Assembly: GCF_000002985.6 (NCBI RefSeq)
Contig: NC_003279.8
Span: 13,888,001 to 13,952,000, forward strand
DNA length: 64,000 bases
Direction of reading: 5' to 3'
Source: Caenorhabditis elegans
Lineage: Eukaryota; Nematoda; Chromadorea; Rhabditida; Rhabditidae
Under the pieces are notes generated by a model. The model did no database searches, had not been told where the DNA came from, and worked only from the letters and a program-made list of their open reading frames with translations. The translations under genes and the position numbers were made by a program. Positions 45,001 through 54,699 of the stretch are shown here, in pieces (positions within the stretch are counted from its first letter, which is position 1; each line of letters starts with the position of its first letter).

Positions 45001-46474
45001 AATTCTCGCTACCAAATTTGAATGGCCGCCAAAATGAACTTAGAATTTTCTGTTTTTCTGGAAAGCACGAAAAACAACAAATTCAAAATTCATTTTGGCG
45101 GCTATTCAAAATTGGTAGCGAGAATTAGCAATATTCAGTCCGATTTTTTCAAACTTAATGAAATTTTTTCGTTCTTTTTTCATTATAACTTATCCTTTTG
45201 GCACCTTCTGCGTATTTTAAAACAAATTCCCCATCGACGCTACTCCACCTTTAAGTCAAAATAGGTTCCCGCTTGTAGAAGTCAACTTGGAACGAAGCCG
45301 TCAAGAAGCGGAGCCCAGTGGAGAAATCGACATTTATCAACGCGACACAGACATTTTCAATCTCCGAGATGACTCAGGTACCGGCCCAAAATATGCATCG
45401 GTGGAGCTCACGCAGGGAATGCTGATCTGCAACAAATGTAACTCTGAAAAGCTGGATTTTATTTGCCGCCATGTGTAAGTGTAGTCTTCAAGTCTCCAAG
45501 AACATAAACAATTCTAGTTTGCGCTGTCTGAAGGATCTTTCTGACACGGATAGAATGATTCAATGGCATAAAATGCTTACTTTTATCAAAAAGCAGAAGA
45601 AAGAGGAAGCTCTTCAATCACAAGGACCCAGAATCGACCCAAAAAGTGGAATGAAGCTGTCCGACAGAATTGGAAAGAAGAATTCCGCCAACAACCGGAA
45701 AAGAAAAATGGTTGAAGTTTCCACGTACGTTTCTCCCAGTCATTCGTGAGTTTTTAATACGCGAATTACAGGTTGACAGTATACAAGGATGACCCGAAAT
45801 CAAACGGCCAAGACGATTCCGCTAACTCAAGAACTACACTCACCGAGAGCGAAAACGAAGTGAATTTTGACAATGAAACCACTTCGCTGTTCTCGCCTCA
45901 AAGCACATTCACGCCTATTTTTTCGTCAACGCGCCTCGAAGAGAGGCAACTTGTGGAAAGGGAGCTCAAGGACAACCATGCCGAAGAGATTCAACTTGAC
46001 GCTGACAAGGCCGACGAGAGCCAGCTGAACGACAGTCGAAGGTCGGCTAGAAATCGGTAAGTCGATCACACATTGTTTTCTTCTTTAACTCTTACGTTTA
46101 GTACCAGTTCAACAATTTTCGACCCGTCGCCAACTCAACCAAACGATGATTTCGAAATGTCTCCGAGCCATAGACTATTGCGTTTTGACGAAATCATTGA
46201 TCTGTGGGATATCGAACTGTACACCAATACGACTGAGAGCCTCACCTTCCGGGCCACACTGGGAACTGAGAACAATTATTCTGTCAGACCTGATACCGGA
46301 ACTGTGTTGAAAAGCCGCATATTGAAAATTCGGCTCCTCAACGATGATGCTCCAAATGATGTTTTGACAGTCTTCTACAAGACGAAAGGTGCATTCTCAG
46401 TCAACAGCGAGTCACGGCAACTCGGTCCAAAACCATTTCTAATTAGTAAACTCTCAAAAACCACAACTAAATAG
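42046..46474 (+). CDS. MULE transposase (DDE domain plus SWIM-like zinc finger)
   Basis: Fifteen exons join in phase: 42046-42104, 42157-42400, 42447-42543, 42590-42693, 43219-43348, 43394-43673, 43719-43911, 43962-44072, 44298-44404, 44454-44638, 44685-44852, 45279-45474, 45518-45724, 45772-46056 and 46102-46474. They give 912 residues without a stop. The catalytic triad of MULE transposases is visible: Asp in LHVDTTYNLGDAY, Asp in CLLMDGEFSLTEY, and Glu in NISENFNRAIK. A Cys/His cluster CNKCNSEKLDFICRHV fits the SWIM zinc finger usual after this domain. The exon-12 acceptor must be cttgtag at 45278. The nearer one at 45264 would give a stop. The acidic-basic C-terminal tail ends where a palindrome begins. 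Apparently full-length, so possibly active. Confidence 0.85.
42712..43193. mobile_element. TTTAAA MITE in transposase intron 4
   Basis: This foldback has ends ttaaaggtggagtagcgtcg and aacgacgctactccacctttaaa. Inside, aaaaattcgatcggaaaatag pairs with its inverse and tttttccatacggtaaac pairs with gtttacagtatggaaaa. It lies wholly within an intron. Confidence 0.85.
44871..45254. mobile_element. TTTAAA MITE in transposase intron 11
   Basis: This foldback starts tttaaaggtggagtagcgtcg and ends cgacgctactccacctttaa, with arms of about 180 bp (cattttggcg pairs with cgccaaaatg near the centre). It belongs to the same family as the one at 42712. Confidence 0.88.
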
Positions 46475-46607
46475 CTTAAAACCATTGTAAATTAGCTTAT
46501 TTTTGCTAATTAGCAATGATTTTAAGCTAATTAGTTGTGGTTTTTGAGAGTTTACTAATTAGAAATGGTTTTGGACCGAGTTGCCGTGACTCGCTCTTGA
46601 CTGAGTT
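46408..46607. repeat. Palindrome at the 3' end of the transposase gene
   Basis: gagtcacggcaactcggtcc..ctctcaaaaaccacaacta is repeated inverted as tagttgtggtttttgagag..ggaccgagttgccgtgactc, with arms of about 65-80 bp. The stop codon of the transposase lies near the turn-round. The transcript would carry a long 3' hairpin. Confidence 0.85.
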
Positions 46608-47620
46608 GCGTGAGAAATCATTCAACATTGAGCCTCGAAACGAAGTCGAGCTTTAATCATATTTCTGACGAACTTACCGTCATTTTTTTTTGTTGTTGTT
46701 TTGACCCAATTTTTATTTAATCTGTTTTTTTTCTTTTTGTTAAGCATGTTGTAGATTTCTCAAGTTGTTAAGTTGTTAACCGAGTTTTAGTTCCATTAAT
46801 TATATTCATTCCCAGTGTTTTTTTCGAGACGGTTCAAAAAGCCTTTAGCATTATACCGGTATTTCACAACGCCATCTCCCCATTCCTTTGACATTCAATT
46901 TTAAAATTCCCCACTCAATCTTTCATTCGAAAATTAAGAACTGTTCCAACTATAGTTTGTTTTTTTTTGTTTTATTGTTAAAGGCAGTTCTTTGTTTTTT
47001 ATTGTTCTAGATGTTGTTAGTTTTTTAGATTTTTTGTATTTTTTGATGTTCAGAAAGACAATCTGACTTGTTTTGTTTCCCACCCATAACCATCTCTTTA
47101 ATTTTTGGTTTATCAAATTTGTTGATCTCCACATTCCCTAATTTACCGGTTTCACTTCACTCATTCCCCTCGTCTTTATGTTTCCTAGTTTTTATCCCCA
47201 TTTATTGTAAGGGTTTTTCTAGATGAATCGGATTTTTAAAAAAACTCATATTTATAGTAAATAAAGCCAAAAGAGCTCGAAATTTGGTATTGTGCTCTTT
47301 TTGGAGCACAAAATCCGCAGAAAAAAATTTTGCCAGCATAAGAATATTTTTCAAAACGGGCCAATTTTCTTGTATTCTTATGCTGACTTCTTTGTCAGCA
47401 TAAGAAGATTTCAATGTACTGGGCGCCAGCATAAGAAGAAACGACAGCATAAGAATAGACAAAAAACCATTGACAGCATAAGAAGACGTCAGCATAAGAA
47501 TATGACAGCATAGGAATATTGGCCCAACTAGTGTGACCACATCAATAAACCGTGTTACCTAAAGCGCACTTTATGTTTACAGACAAATGAATGGGCACAA
47601 TTCAAAAGATCAGGGCAGAA
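46608..47620. other. MULE 3' region
   Basis: This is AT-rich sequence after the transposase. It contains a possible polyadenylation signal AATAAA at 47260-47265 and a small cluster of 'cagcataagaa' units (about 47335-47515) on both strands. I see no second gene such as a mudrB-like partner. Confidence 0.5.
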
Positions 47621-47629
47621 TTTTATGTG

Positions 47630-48480
47630 GTAGTCAAAAAGTCAAAAGTGCGAATGTAGCTATTTTTCAGTCAGTAGCGAAAAAGACATTCAGTAGTCAA
47701 AAAGTCAAAAGTGCGAATGTAGCTATTTTTTCAGTCAGTAGCGAAAAAGACATTCAGTAGTCAAAAAGACAAAAGTGCGAATGTAGCTATTTTTTCAGTC
47801 AGTAGCGAAAAAGACATTCAGTAGTCAAAAAGTCAAAAGTGCGAATGTAGCTATTTTTTCAGTCAGTAGCGAAAAAGACATTCAGTAGTCAAAAAGACAA
47901 AAGTGCGAATGTAGCTATTTTTTCAGTCAGTAGCGAAAAAGACATTCAGTAGTCAAAAAGACAAAAGTGCGAATGTAGCTATTTTTTCAGTCAGTAGCGA
48001 AAAAGACATTCAGTAGTCAAAAAGTCAAAAGTGCGAATGTAGCTATTTTTCAGTCAGTAGCGAAAAAGACATTCAGTAGTCAAAAAGTCAAAAGTGCGAA
48101 TGTAGCTATTTTTTCAGTCAGTAGCGAAAAAGACATTCAGTAGTCAAAAAGACAAAAGTGCGAATGTAGCTATTTTTTCAGTCAGTAGCGAAAAAGACAT
48201 TCAGTAGTCAAAAAGACAAAAGTGCGAATGTAGCTATTTTTTCGGTCAGTAGCGAAAAAGACATTCAGTAGTCAAAAAGACAAAAGTGCGAATGTAGCTA
48301 TTTTTTCAGTCAGTAGCGAAAAAGACATTCAGTAGTCAAAAAGACAAAAGTGCGAATGTAGCTATTTTTTCGGTCAGTAGCGAAAAAGACATTCAGTAGT
48401 CAAAAAGACAAAAGTGCGAATGTAGCTATTTTTTCGGTCAGTAGCGAAAAAGACACTCGTAGTCAAAAAGCAATGTAGTC
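47630..48480. repeat. MULE right subterminal array, ~14 x ~61 bp
   Basis: Units begin cattcagtagtcaaaaag(t/a)c and continue aaaagtgcgaatgtagcta, tttttcagtcagtagcgaa, aaaga. The units are nearly identical, differing by t/a after caaaaag, by 5 or 6 t's, and by cagtc/cggtc. This indicates recent expansion. Confidence 0.92.
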
Positions 48481-48510
48481 AAAAATCCAGTAGTCAAAAA
48501 GTGTTTGCCG

Positions 48511-49330
48511 ATTGTTCAGTGATTTTTCATAGATTTCTGCAAAAGTGGCAAATTTTCTGGAATTTTTTCCCCTTTTTTGCTGAAAAAATCTTCAGAATTT
48601 TAGTGGATTTCCAGGTTTTCTCTCCAAAATTGACCGATTTTCTGTGATTTTTCCTCGAATTTTTAGAGTTTTTATAGATTTTTTTTTGAATAATTTTGAG
48701 CCATTTTCAGTGATTTTTCTGGATTTTTTCCTCTCAAAATTGGTCAATTTTCTAGATTTTTTCCCCTTTCTACTTGGAATTTCTCAGAAATTTCAGTGAT
48801 TTTTTCTAGATTTTTGCACAAATTTTTTTTGTTTTATACTTAATTTTTTCTGGTTTTCCCCCTTTTTGCTGAAAAAATCTTCAGAATTTCGTGTTTTCTG
48901 GAATTTTTAGCCAAAATTTACTAGAGTCTTTCAGATTATCTTTGGAATTTTTGAATTTCCATTGATTTTTCCCGAAAAGTTGGCTAATTTCTCTTGAATT
49001 TTTAAGTCAAATATTTCCCCTCCGATGTTTCCTAGTTTTTATGGTTTTTCTCCCCTCGCTTCTTCCACCAGTTAATTCTAATTTCTATGGGTCAATGTGG
49101 CTCTTCTTCTGTCTATTTCAGTGATAAAATTCTCTCTTTTTTGCTTTTGCTCCTTCTAATTAACAAAACCAGAGTTTTAAAAAAGAGTTTGCCACTGGGT
49201 GGGATTGATCCTCTGACGTCAGATTGGTGGCCAACCGAAATTGCACTGAGCCATTCGTGCAACTATTCCGAAAACTACTGGAAATCGAATATTTTGTCAA
49301 TTTCAAGGTAATCTGGACAAGAGAAAAATA
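48511..49330. repeat. Inverted copy of usp-3 downstream region
   Basis: Read as the reverse complement it matches 54610-55300. For example, gacagaag..cattgacccatagaaatt, aactggtggaagaagcgagg and aaaatcggtcaattttggag have counterparts at about 54610, 54649 and 54922. With 40950-41366 it forms the two sides of a usp-3 copy interrupted by the MULE. The copy lacks the part equivalent to about 55300-56685. Confidence 0.75.
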
Positions 49331-50302
49331 TCGGCCACTGCTGGGAGTTAAACCCCGGTCGTGTGATTGGAAGATCTGGTAAATCCCGCTGCGCCATTCG
49401 TGCAACTTTACTAAAAATTACTGGAAACCGAATTTTCTTTTTGGTTTAGGTTTTCAGGCTAATCAGAATAAAAGGAAAACATAGACCCCAAGTAGGAGTC
49501 AAACCACGGTCGTGTAATTGGATGCCCTGGAAAATCCCACAGCGCCATTCGTGCAATCTCCGTGTTTTCAGAAGTTTTCAGACGTTTTCAGACGTAAAAA
49601 TTTCAGATTTCCAGCCCGAATGGGCAAAAATTTCAGTCATATTCTTATAGTAGAGAATGTCAGCTTTCCGATACAATATTTTTTTTTGAATATCGCTCCA
49701 CTTATTCTGGTCATTCCCTAGTAAATTTGCACAGAAAAGAGCGCAGACAGTAAGAGTGTCTCGTTTCTCTGCGCGCTCCCCAAAAATATAGACCACAGCT
49801 GCGAGTCGAACCCCACCCTAAAGATTTGAAGAGGCTGAAAATCTCACTGCGCCATTCGGATAAAGTTTAAAATCGTGTTTTTAACTTAAAAACAGTTGAA
49901 TCGCCTAATATTCTGCAAAAAAAATTGGTCACAGTGCGGACTCGAACCCCGGTCATTGGATCAATAGACTTAGAAAACCCTCCTGCGCCATATGCAGGTG
50001 GTTTCAGACTGTCCCATTACGGTTTGATCAACAAAAAATGCGGGAATATTTTTCCAGAAAAATTGTGACGTGCTAAATCAGGTGAGATGTCTGCGTCTAT
50101 TCTCCCGCATTTTTTGAAGATCAAATTTTTATTTTCAAACGAGACAACGCAGCTCCGAAAAAATGTTACGCGTGTTTACCACCAATGTTTAATGCATTCG
50201 GGATATTCGCAACTCAAGAAAATTATACTCCAGAACTGGCACTCGAACCTCGGCCACCAGATTGGAAGAGGTGGAAAACTCCACTGCGCCAATCGTGCAA
50301 TT
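49190..50302 (-). repeat. Cluster of six tRNA-like repeats
   Basis: Minus-strand units at about 49262-49190, 49405-49334, 49557-49484, 49862-49790, 49999-49928 and 50302-50226 carry an A-box-like ATGGCGCAGTGGG and a B-box GGGGTTCGA(A/G)TC, about 50 bp apart, each about 72 bp long. Anticodon arms are diverged and irregular and the acceptor stems are imperfect, so I treat them as a pol III-derived repeat family and not as tRNA genes. Confidence 0.65.
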
Positions 50303-50410
50303 TTCTTCTTTTTTCTTTGAGTTTTTTCCCAGTTTTTTTTTTGTAGAAATTGAAAACTTTAAAAATTAACCTTTTTTCGCAGTAATAGACAGGTAGGAAA
50401 TAATCAATCA

Positions 50411-53400
50411 ATGGGAGAAGTTAAAAAAAACACACACACAAACCCAGTGAATCCGATCCGCCAAATCATTTATTTTTCCAGCAATTCGGTACGATTCATT
50501 GTTAGAAACAGAAGCAGCCATCTAAAACATACAATAATAGTAGAAAAAGACAGAAAAGCTGCCATACCTGGACGATCTGGAACTGATCTACGTGAAAGGA
50601 AGAGCAACAGAAGTAATCGCGAGCTTAAAGGTACAGTACATTATCAGGATCTCAGTTTTAAGCGGTAAAAATATAATTTTCAGACACTTCATAAACATGA
50701 CCTGAAGCACTTGGCAGTATCTCTTCATAGCTCACTTGACTCTGTGAAAGTTGGCTCGAAAGCGGAAAATGTTAACCAGGAAGTTGTCCCTAAAGTGTAC
50801 CTGGAGAAAATGGCACATCATTTCTGGGAAATGGACAAAATTAAAGTTCCGGTAACTTTTTATTATTCTATCGTTTTTCCTCAAAAAATAATTTGAAACA
50901 ATTTAGATTTATCGTTTTTTCGACGACAATCCGAATGTTCTCAAAGAGGTATATAAGCAGGATGTTAATGAGGTGTTTCGAGCGATTCAGGTGGGATTTT
51001 TAAAGAGAAAATTTGAATTTTCATTGAAAAGTAGCAAAAATTTGAGGTATACCTGTAAACTTTGGTTTTTAAATTATGAAAAATGGCTGAAATCTAATAT
51101 ATGTATTATATATGCATTATAGTTGTGATAGTTGTTGAGAATTTTTTTTATTTCTAAAATTTCCCCATTTTCATGTGTTGTGATCGAAACTCTATGAGAA
51201 ATATTGAAATAAGAGTGATATCTCTCGTTTCGGTTATTTGCGCTCTCTCACAGTGCAAAACCTCCTGTAACTCGGTTCTTTTTTATCCGGAACAGTTGAT
51301 ATGTATATTTTTGGAATTTGGATAAAATTCTGCTTTTAATGGATGCAAATTTGCAGGAAAATTTGATGAGAAAGAATCGAAGAAAAATTATTGATAGTCA
51401 GTCTATTTTTCAAAGTCAGCTTTTGATTTTGCTCTAGACTAGACTACAAACTACAGACTACAAAATACAAATTACAATATCTCCTTTTTAAGACAGTCCG
51501 CTCCATAGCATTACAAAGCTATTCGACCCGCATTCTCTCTTTCCTGAATATCGAAACGCGAAGATTTGTGAGGCCAGGAGCCGGCTGGAAAAAGCCATCG
51601 GAAAATCAAGTAGTCGCAGAAACTGGACGATACGGAGATACTCTAGAAGCCTTCCATTGCGATAAATGCTCATACGCCAGTGGTAGTATTTCGGAATTAA
51701 ACGTACATCACTACTTGAAGCACGGAAAGAAGGAAGAGCTGGAGATGGGGTTGAGCAAGGAATCAGTGGAGAGCTTGACTGAAGGGTTGACTGTGTTTGC
51801 GGAAAGTTTTCGACGTATTCACCCATATCTGAACAAACTTCTACCAGCATTTGAATGTGATGCTTTTTGGAAGAAGACGATATCTAAATTCATTGATTGT
51901 TTAGAGGTATTGGAATATTTGAAACTTGATTTGGTATAAAATTTAAAAAAGTTTCAGACACTTTACAAGTACGATATGAAGCTTCTTGCAATGACGGTTA
52001 GCAGTTGTGGTGAAGATGTTGAAATGGTTCATAGTGGGAAGGAAGATGGTAAGATTGCAAAGTAGCATGAGTGACAATTATAGATACGCGTTGTTGCTGA
52101 GAGACCCCCGCTTGTTTTCTGTGTTTTTTTGCTGGCAAATTTTTCAGTTTGATATTTTTTCTAAAAGCAACTACTGTTAAAATTTCTAGCAAAAATGTCA
52201 AGTACATCGAAACCTGAAGCTCACAAAAGTGCGAAGAAAGTTCACAGTGTAAAATCAAAAATGCAAGTAGTCGAATATGCTCAAAAATTTAACAAAACTA
52301 AAACAGTAAAAAATTTTTAAACATAATGAAATTTCTGGTGCAATTTTTAAGACTTACAGACCGATGTGGCAGAATTTTATTTTGATTTTGAGTAGTCAGT
52401 AATATAAGCTTTCGATTGATATACTTCTTGTTATTCCTATCCACCAAGTTTTTACGGGGTTCCCTAGTTAGTCTTAGGATTAGGCTTTGGCTAAGGCTTC
52501 GGCTTAGGCTTAGGCTTTGACTTAAGCCATGGCTTAGGTTTAGGTTTATGCTTAGTCTTAAGCTTAGGCTTAGGTATAGGCTAAGATTTAGGCTTTGGCT
52601 AAGGCTTAGGCGTAGGCATAGGATAGGGGTATATCAGGCTTAGGCTTATTCTTGGGCGGGGAAGGAAGAGAGAAAAAGAAATACCAGAATATTCAAGAAT
52701 TCAGACAAATAAAAACAACAAAAAATGAGACATTCCGAAGGATTAGGAAAAAAAGGCTGTCCAAAAATTCTGAAAAATTGCCCAAAAAAGCAACACATTC
52801 AAAAAATAGGGGCGAAACGTTTGGAGACTTCAACTCACTCAACTATAAGTATATTCAAGTTTAATCGTTAAAATGTTTTTATCTGAAAGACAAGGAACTA
52901 GTATTAACAGCAACTCAATATTTAAGTTTTTCCCTCATATATGTTGAAAAATATTTTAGTTGCATGCTACATTGATGACTTCAAAATTAAAACCGAATGA
53001 AATAAATAATTTTTAGAACAATCAGATGAGGTCGATTTGGAAAACATTGCCGAGCACATCTTCCTACTGACTGAACGTTATGACCAGGTACCAGTTAAAA
53101 CTAGGGCTCCCATGCTGTCGCCGAGCCGGCCTCACGGCGTCACCCACGCCGCATGTATAGTGAGGCGCGGACCTCCGAACGTGTCGGCCGCTTCAAATAA
53201 CTACCTCTCGAACTTCATTTCACACACACACACAGCGGCGTGAGGCCCGCATTTTGCGCCTTACTCAGCTGGGAGCCCTAGTTAAAAACAAATTATTTAT
53301 TCAAAGACAACCTTTTTTTTTAGATACGACCTAATTTGAAGGATCTTCTTTTTATTCTCAAATCGTTCGACTACTATGAAAAATATACAACGGATATTAT

Positions 53401-53863
53401 GAAGGCTTTTGGGGTATATCAATGTTGTACTTTCTTAACACAAACCAATTAATTGCAGAATCTAGGAAATGTGTTCCACACGCCAATTGCTTTGCATGTC
53501 CTCAAGTACCTTGGGAAAAACGTTAAACGATTCAAGTACAGTGTTTCGAGGTTTGAAATTCGTCAGGTTGGTACCACTACTGCAAACTCAACTTGAAACA
53601 TTCCCAGTTGTTTGCTAGCTAGTTTGTAGCCATAATTTAAATTGCAGACACCGAACCAAAATGGAACACCAAATCAGAAAAGTTCGCTTGCTGTTGGGTA
53701 ACCTCTCTTAATTCAAATGTTGACACTATTTTACTTTTTTTCCAGCCAAACTCCAACATCTTGTGATCAATGTCAATTTAAATCACTCAACATCAACACG
53801 TTGAACACTCATTTTTATTTTTGTCATTGCAAAAACGAGAACGGCGTTGGTAAAATGCTGTAA
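50411..53863 (+). CDS. Unrecognised protein with two zinc-finger motifs and an internal repeat
   Basis: The predicted exons are 50411-50488, 50544-50630, 50684-50851, 50907-50990, 51493-51906, 51958-52048, 53017-53087, 53324-53413, 53459-53566, 53648-53697 and 53746-53863, in phase, giving 452 residues. The first two exons are uncertain because the acceptor atagtag is poor. A C2H2-type finger FHCDKCSYASGSISELNVHH..KH lies near residue 195. A second, CDQCQFKSLNINTLNTHFYF followed by CHC, is at the C-terminus. Each follows a helical module. TLHKHDLKHLAVSLHSSLDS and TLYKYDMKLLAMTVSSCGED start equivalent exons, so the protein looks like a two-module duplication. This suggests a nuclear DNA-binding protein, but that is inference. 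Intron 6 holds telomeric repeats and intron 7 a MITE. Confidence 0.6.
52196..52321 (+). pseudogene. Possible remnant of a transposase N-terminus
   Basis: A 41-codon frame inside intron 6 starts MSSTSKPEAHKSAKK and ends VVEYAQKFNKTKTVKNF. It is lysine-rich and follows a ttctag acceptor. The ending resembles the first helices of the helix-turn-helix of pogo/Tigger-like transposases (VVEYAxxxNKTxAAxxF). It is short and the evidence is weak. It could be a chance frame. Confidence 0.25.
52462..52650. repeat. Interstitial telomeric repeat, TTAGGC orientation
   Basis: Degenerate (TTAGGC)n with ggctttggctaagg variants lies in intron 6 of the zinc-finger gene. Confidence 0.9.
53092..53286. mobile_element. 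GC-rich MITE with ctagggctccca ends
   Basis: The inverted ends are aactagggctccca and tgggagccctagtt. GC-rich interior pairs are cctcacggcgtcac with gcggcgtgagg and tgaggcgcgg, with a cacacacacaca tract near 53220. It lies within intron 7 of the zinc-finger gene and leaves its exons intact. It resembles the GC-rich element in trp-4 intron 5 only in general design. Confidence 0.8.
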
Positions 53864-54183
53864 TGACTACTGTACCATTTTTAATTTTTCTTTATTCATC
53901 AATTTCCTAATTTTACCTGACCCCTACTGCATACAATTAATTGTTGTCTAAAATTTTGCGTTCAAAGTATTGTTAACAATTAAAATATATATATAAAGTG
54001 GTATAAAGCATTTACGAATTGTTTTATGGCACACTAATATCGAAATCTGACGACCTATGCGCCTACAATTTCATCCTGGTATCTCTGAAATTGAAAGCAA
54101 AAGAACAAAACAGTTGAAAAATCTACCGCCCAACTGCTATTGGGCCAGGGGAGAACGCCGATAGGCGATCGCCAAAATTTAGC

Positions 54184-54540
54184 GATTTTTGGCGCAGTGG
54201 GATTTCCATGTCTTTCAATCACACGACCGGGGCTCAATTCCCATTAGTGGTCTATGTTTTTTTCTTGTTGAGATTGCCTTGAAATTGAAGAAAAATTCGA
54301 TTTCCAGTAATTGTCAGCAATTTTGCACGAATGGCGCACTGGTATTTTCCATGTCTCACAATTACGCAACCGGGGTTCGAGTCCCAGTTGTGGTATATAC
54401 TTTTCTCTTACTCTGATTATCCTGAAAAACTAGAAAAATGCGATTTCCAATCAATTTGAGAAATGTTGCACAAATGGCGCAGTGGGATTTTCCATGTCTT
54501 CCAGTTACACGTCCGGGGTTCGAGCCCCCACTGTGGCAAA
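54184..54540 (+). repeat. Three tRNA-like repeats
   Basis: Units at about 54184-54252, 54326-54395 and 54470-54540 have TGGCGCA(G/C)TGG near the start and CGGGG(C/T)TC(A/G)A(T/G) near the end. The last is the cleanest, with a T-arm CCGGGGTTCGAGCCCCC and ends TTGCACA/TGTGGCAA that pair with one bulge. They are plus-strand, opposite to the six at 49190-50302. Confidence 0.65.
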
Positions 54541-54667
54541 CGCTTTTTCAAAACTCTGATTTTATTAATTAAAAGATGCAAAAAAGAAACATATCACTTT
54601 GAAATTGACAGAAGAACAGCAAAATTGACCCATAGAAATGTGAATAAACTGGTGGAGGAAGCGAGAA

Positions 54668-54684
54668 GGGGGGGGGGGGGGGGG
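54668..54684 (+). repeat. 17-G homopolymer
   Basis: An uninterrupted run of 17 G on the plus strand lies between the zinc-finger gene and usp-3. The matching position in the inverted copy near 49050 (cttcttccaccag...ctcccctcgc) has no such run. Confidence 0.9.
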
Positions 54685-54699
54685 TATCTATGAAAAACT

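Larger units (their letters stand above)
41368..48509. mobile_element. Autonomous Mutator-like element (MULE)
   Basis: The terminal inverted repeats are g(g/c)gaaacactttttgacta-type: left 41368 gggaaacactttttgac, right ending gtcaaaaagtgtttgcc. They stay aligned for about 100 bp through ctggatttttgactacattg and agtgtctttttcgctactga. Next to each end are tandem units of the same family, about three on the left and about fourteen on the right. The interior encodes a 912-residue MULE-type transposase. Two TTTAAA MITEs have inserted in its introns. No target duplication is visible: the left flank is acatctac and the right flank is gattgttc. Confidence 0.85.

Noticed and set aside
45265..45278. 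Frameshift in the MULE transposase at exon 12
   Set aside because: The first acceptor I tried (45264) led to a stop, but a second acceptor cttgtag at 45278 restores the frame, so no mutation is needed.
47630..48480. CRISPR-like or regulatory array of 61-bp units
   Set aside because: The whole unit repeats without variable spacers and the same sequence forms the MULE ends, so it is subterminal transposon repeat.
49190..54540. Functional tRNA genes
   Set aside because: A- and B-box sequences are good but the anticodon arms vary in length and the acceptor stems have bulges or mismatches, so I call them tRNA-like repeats.
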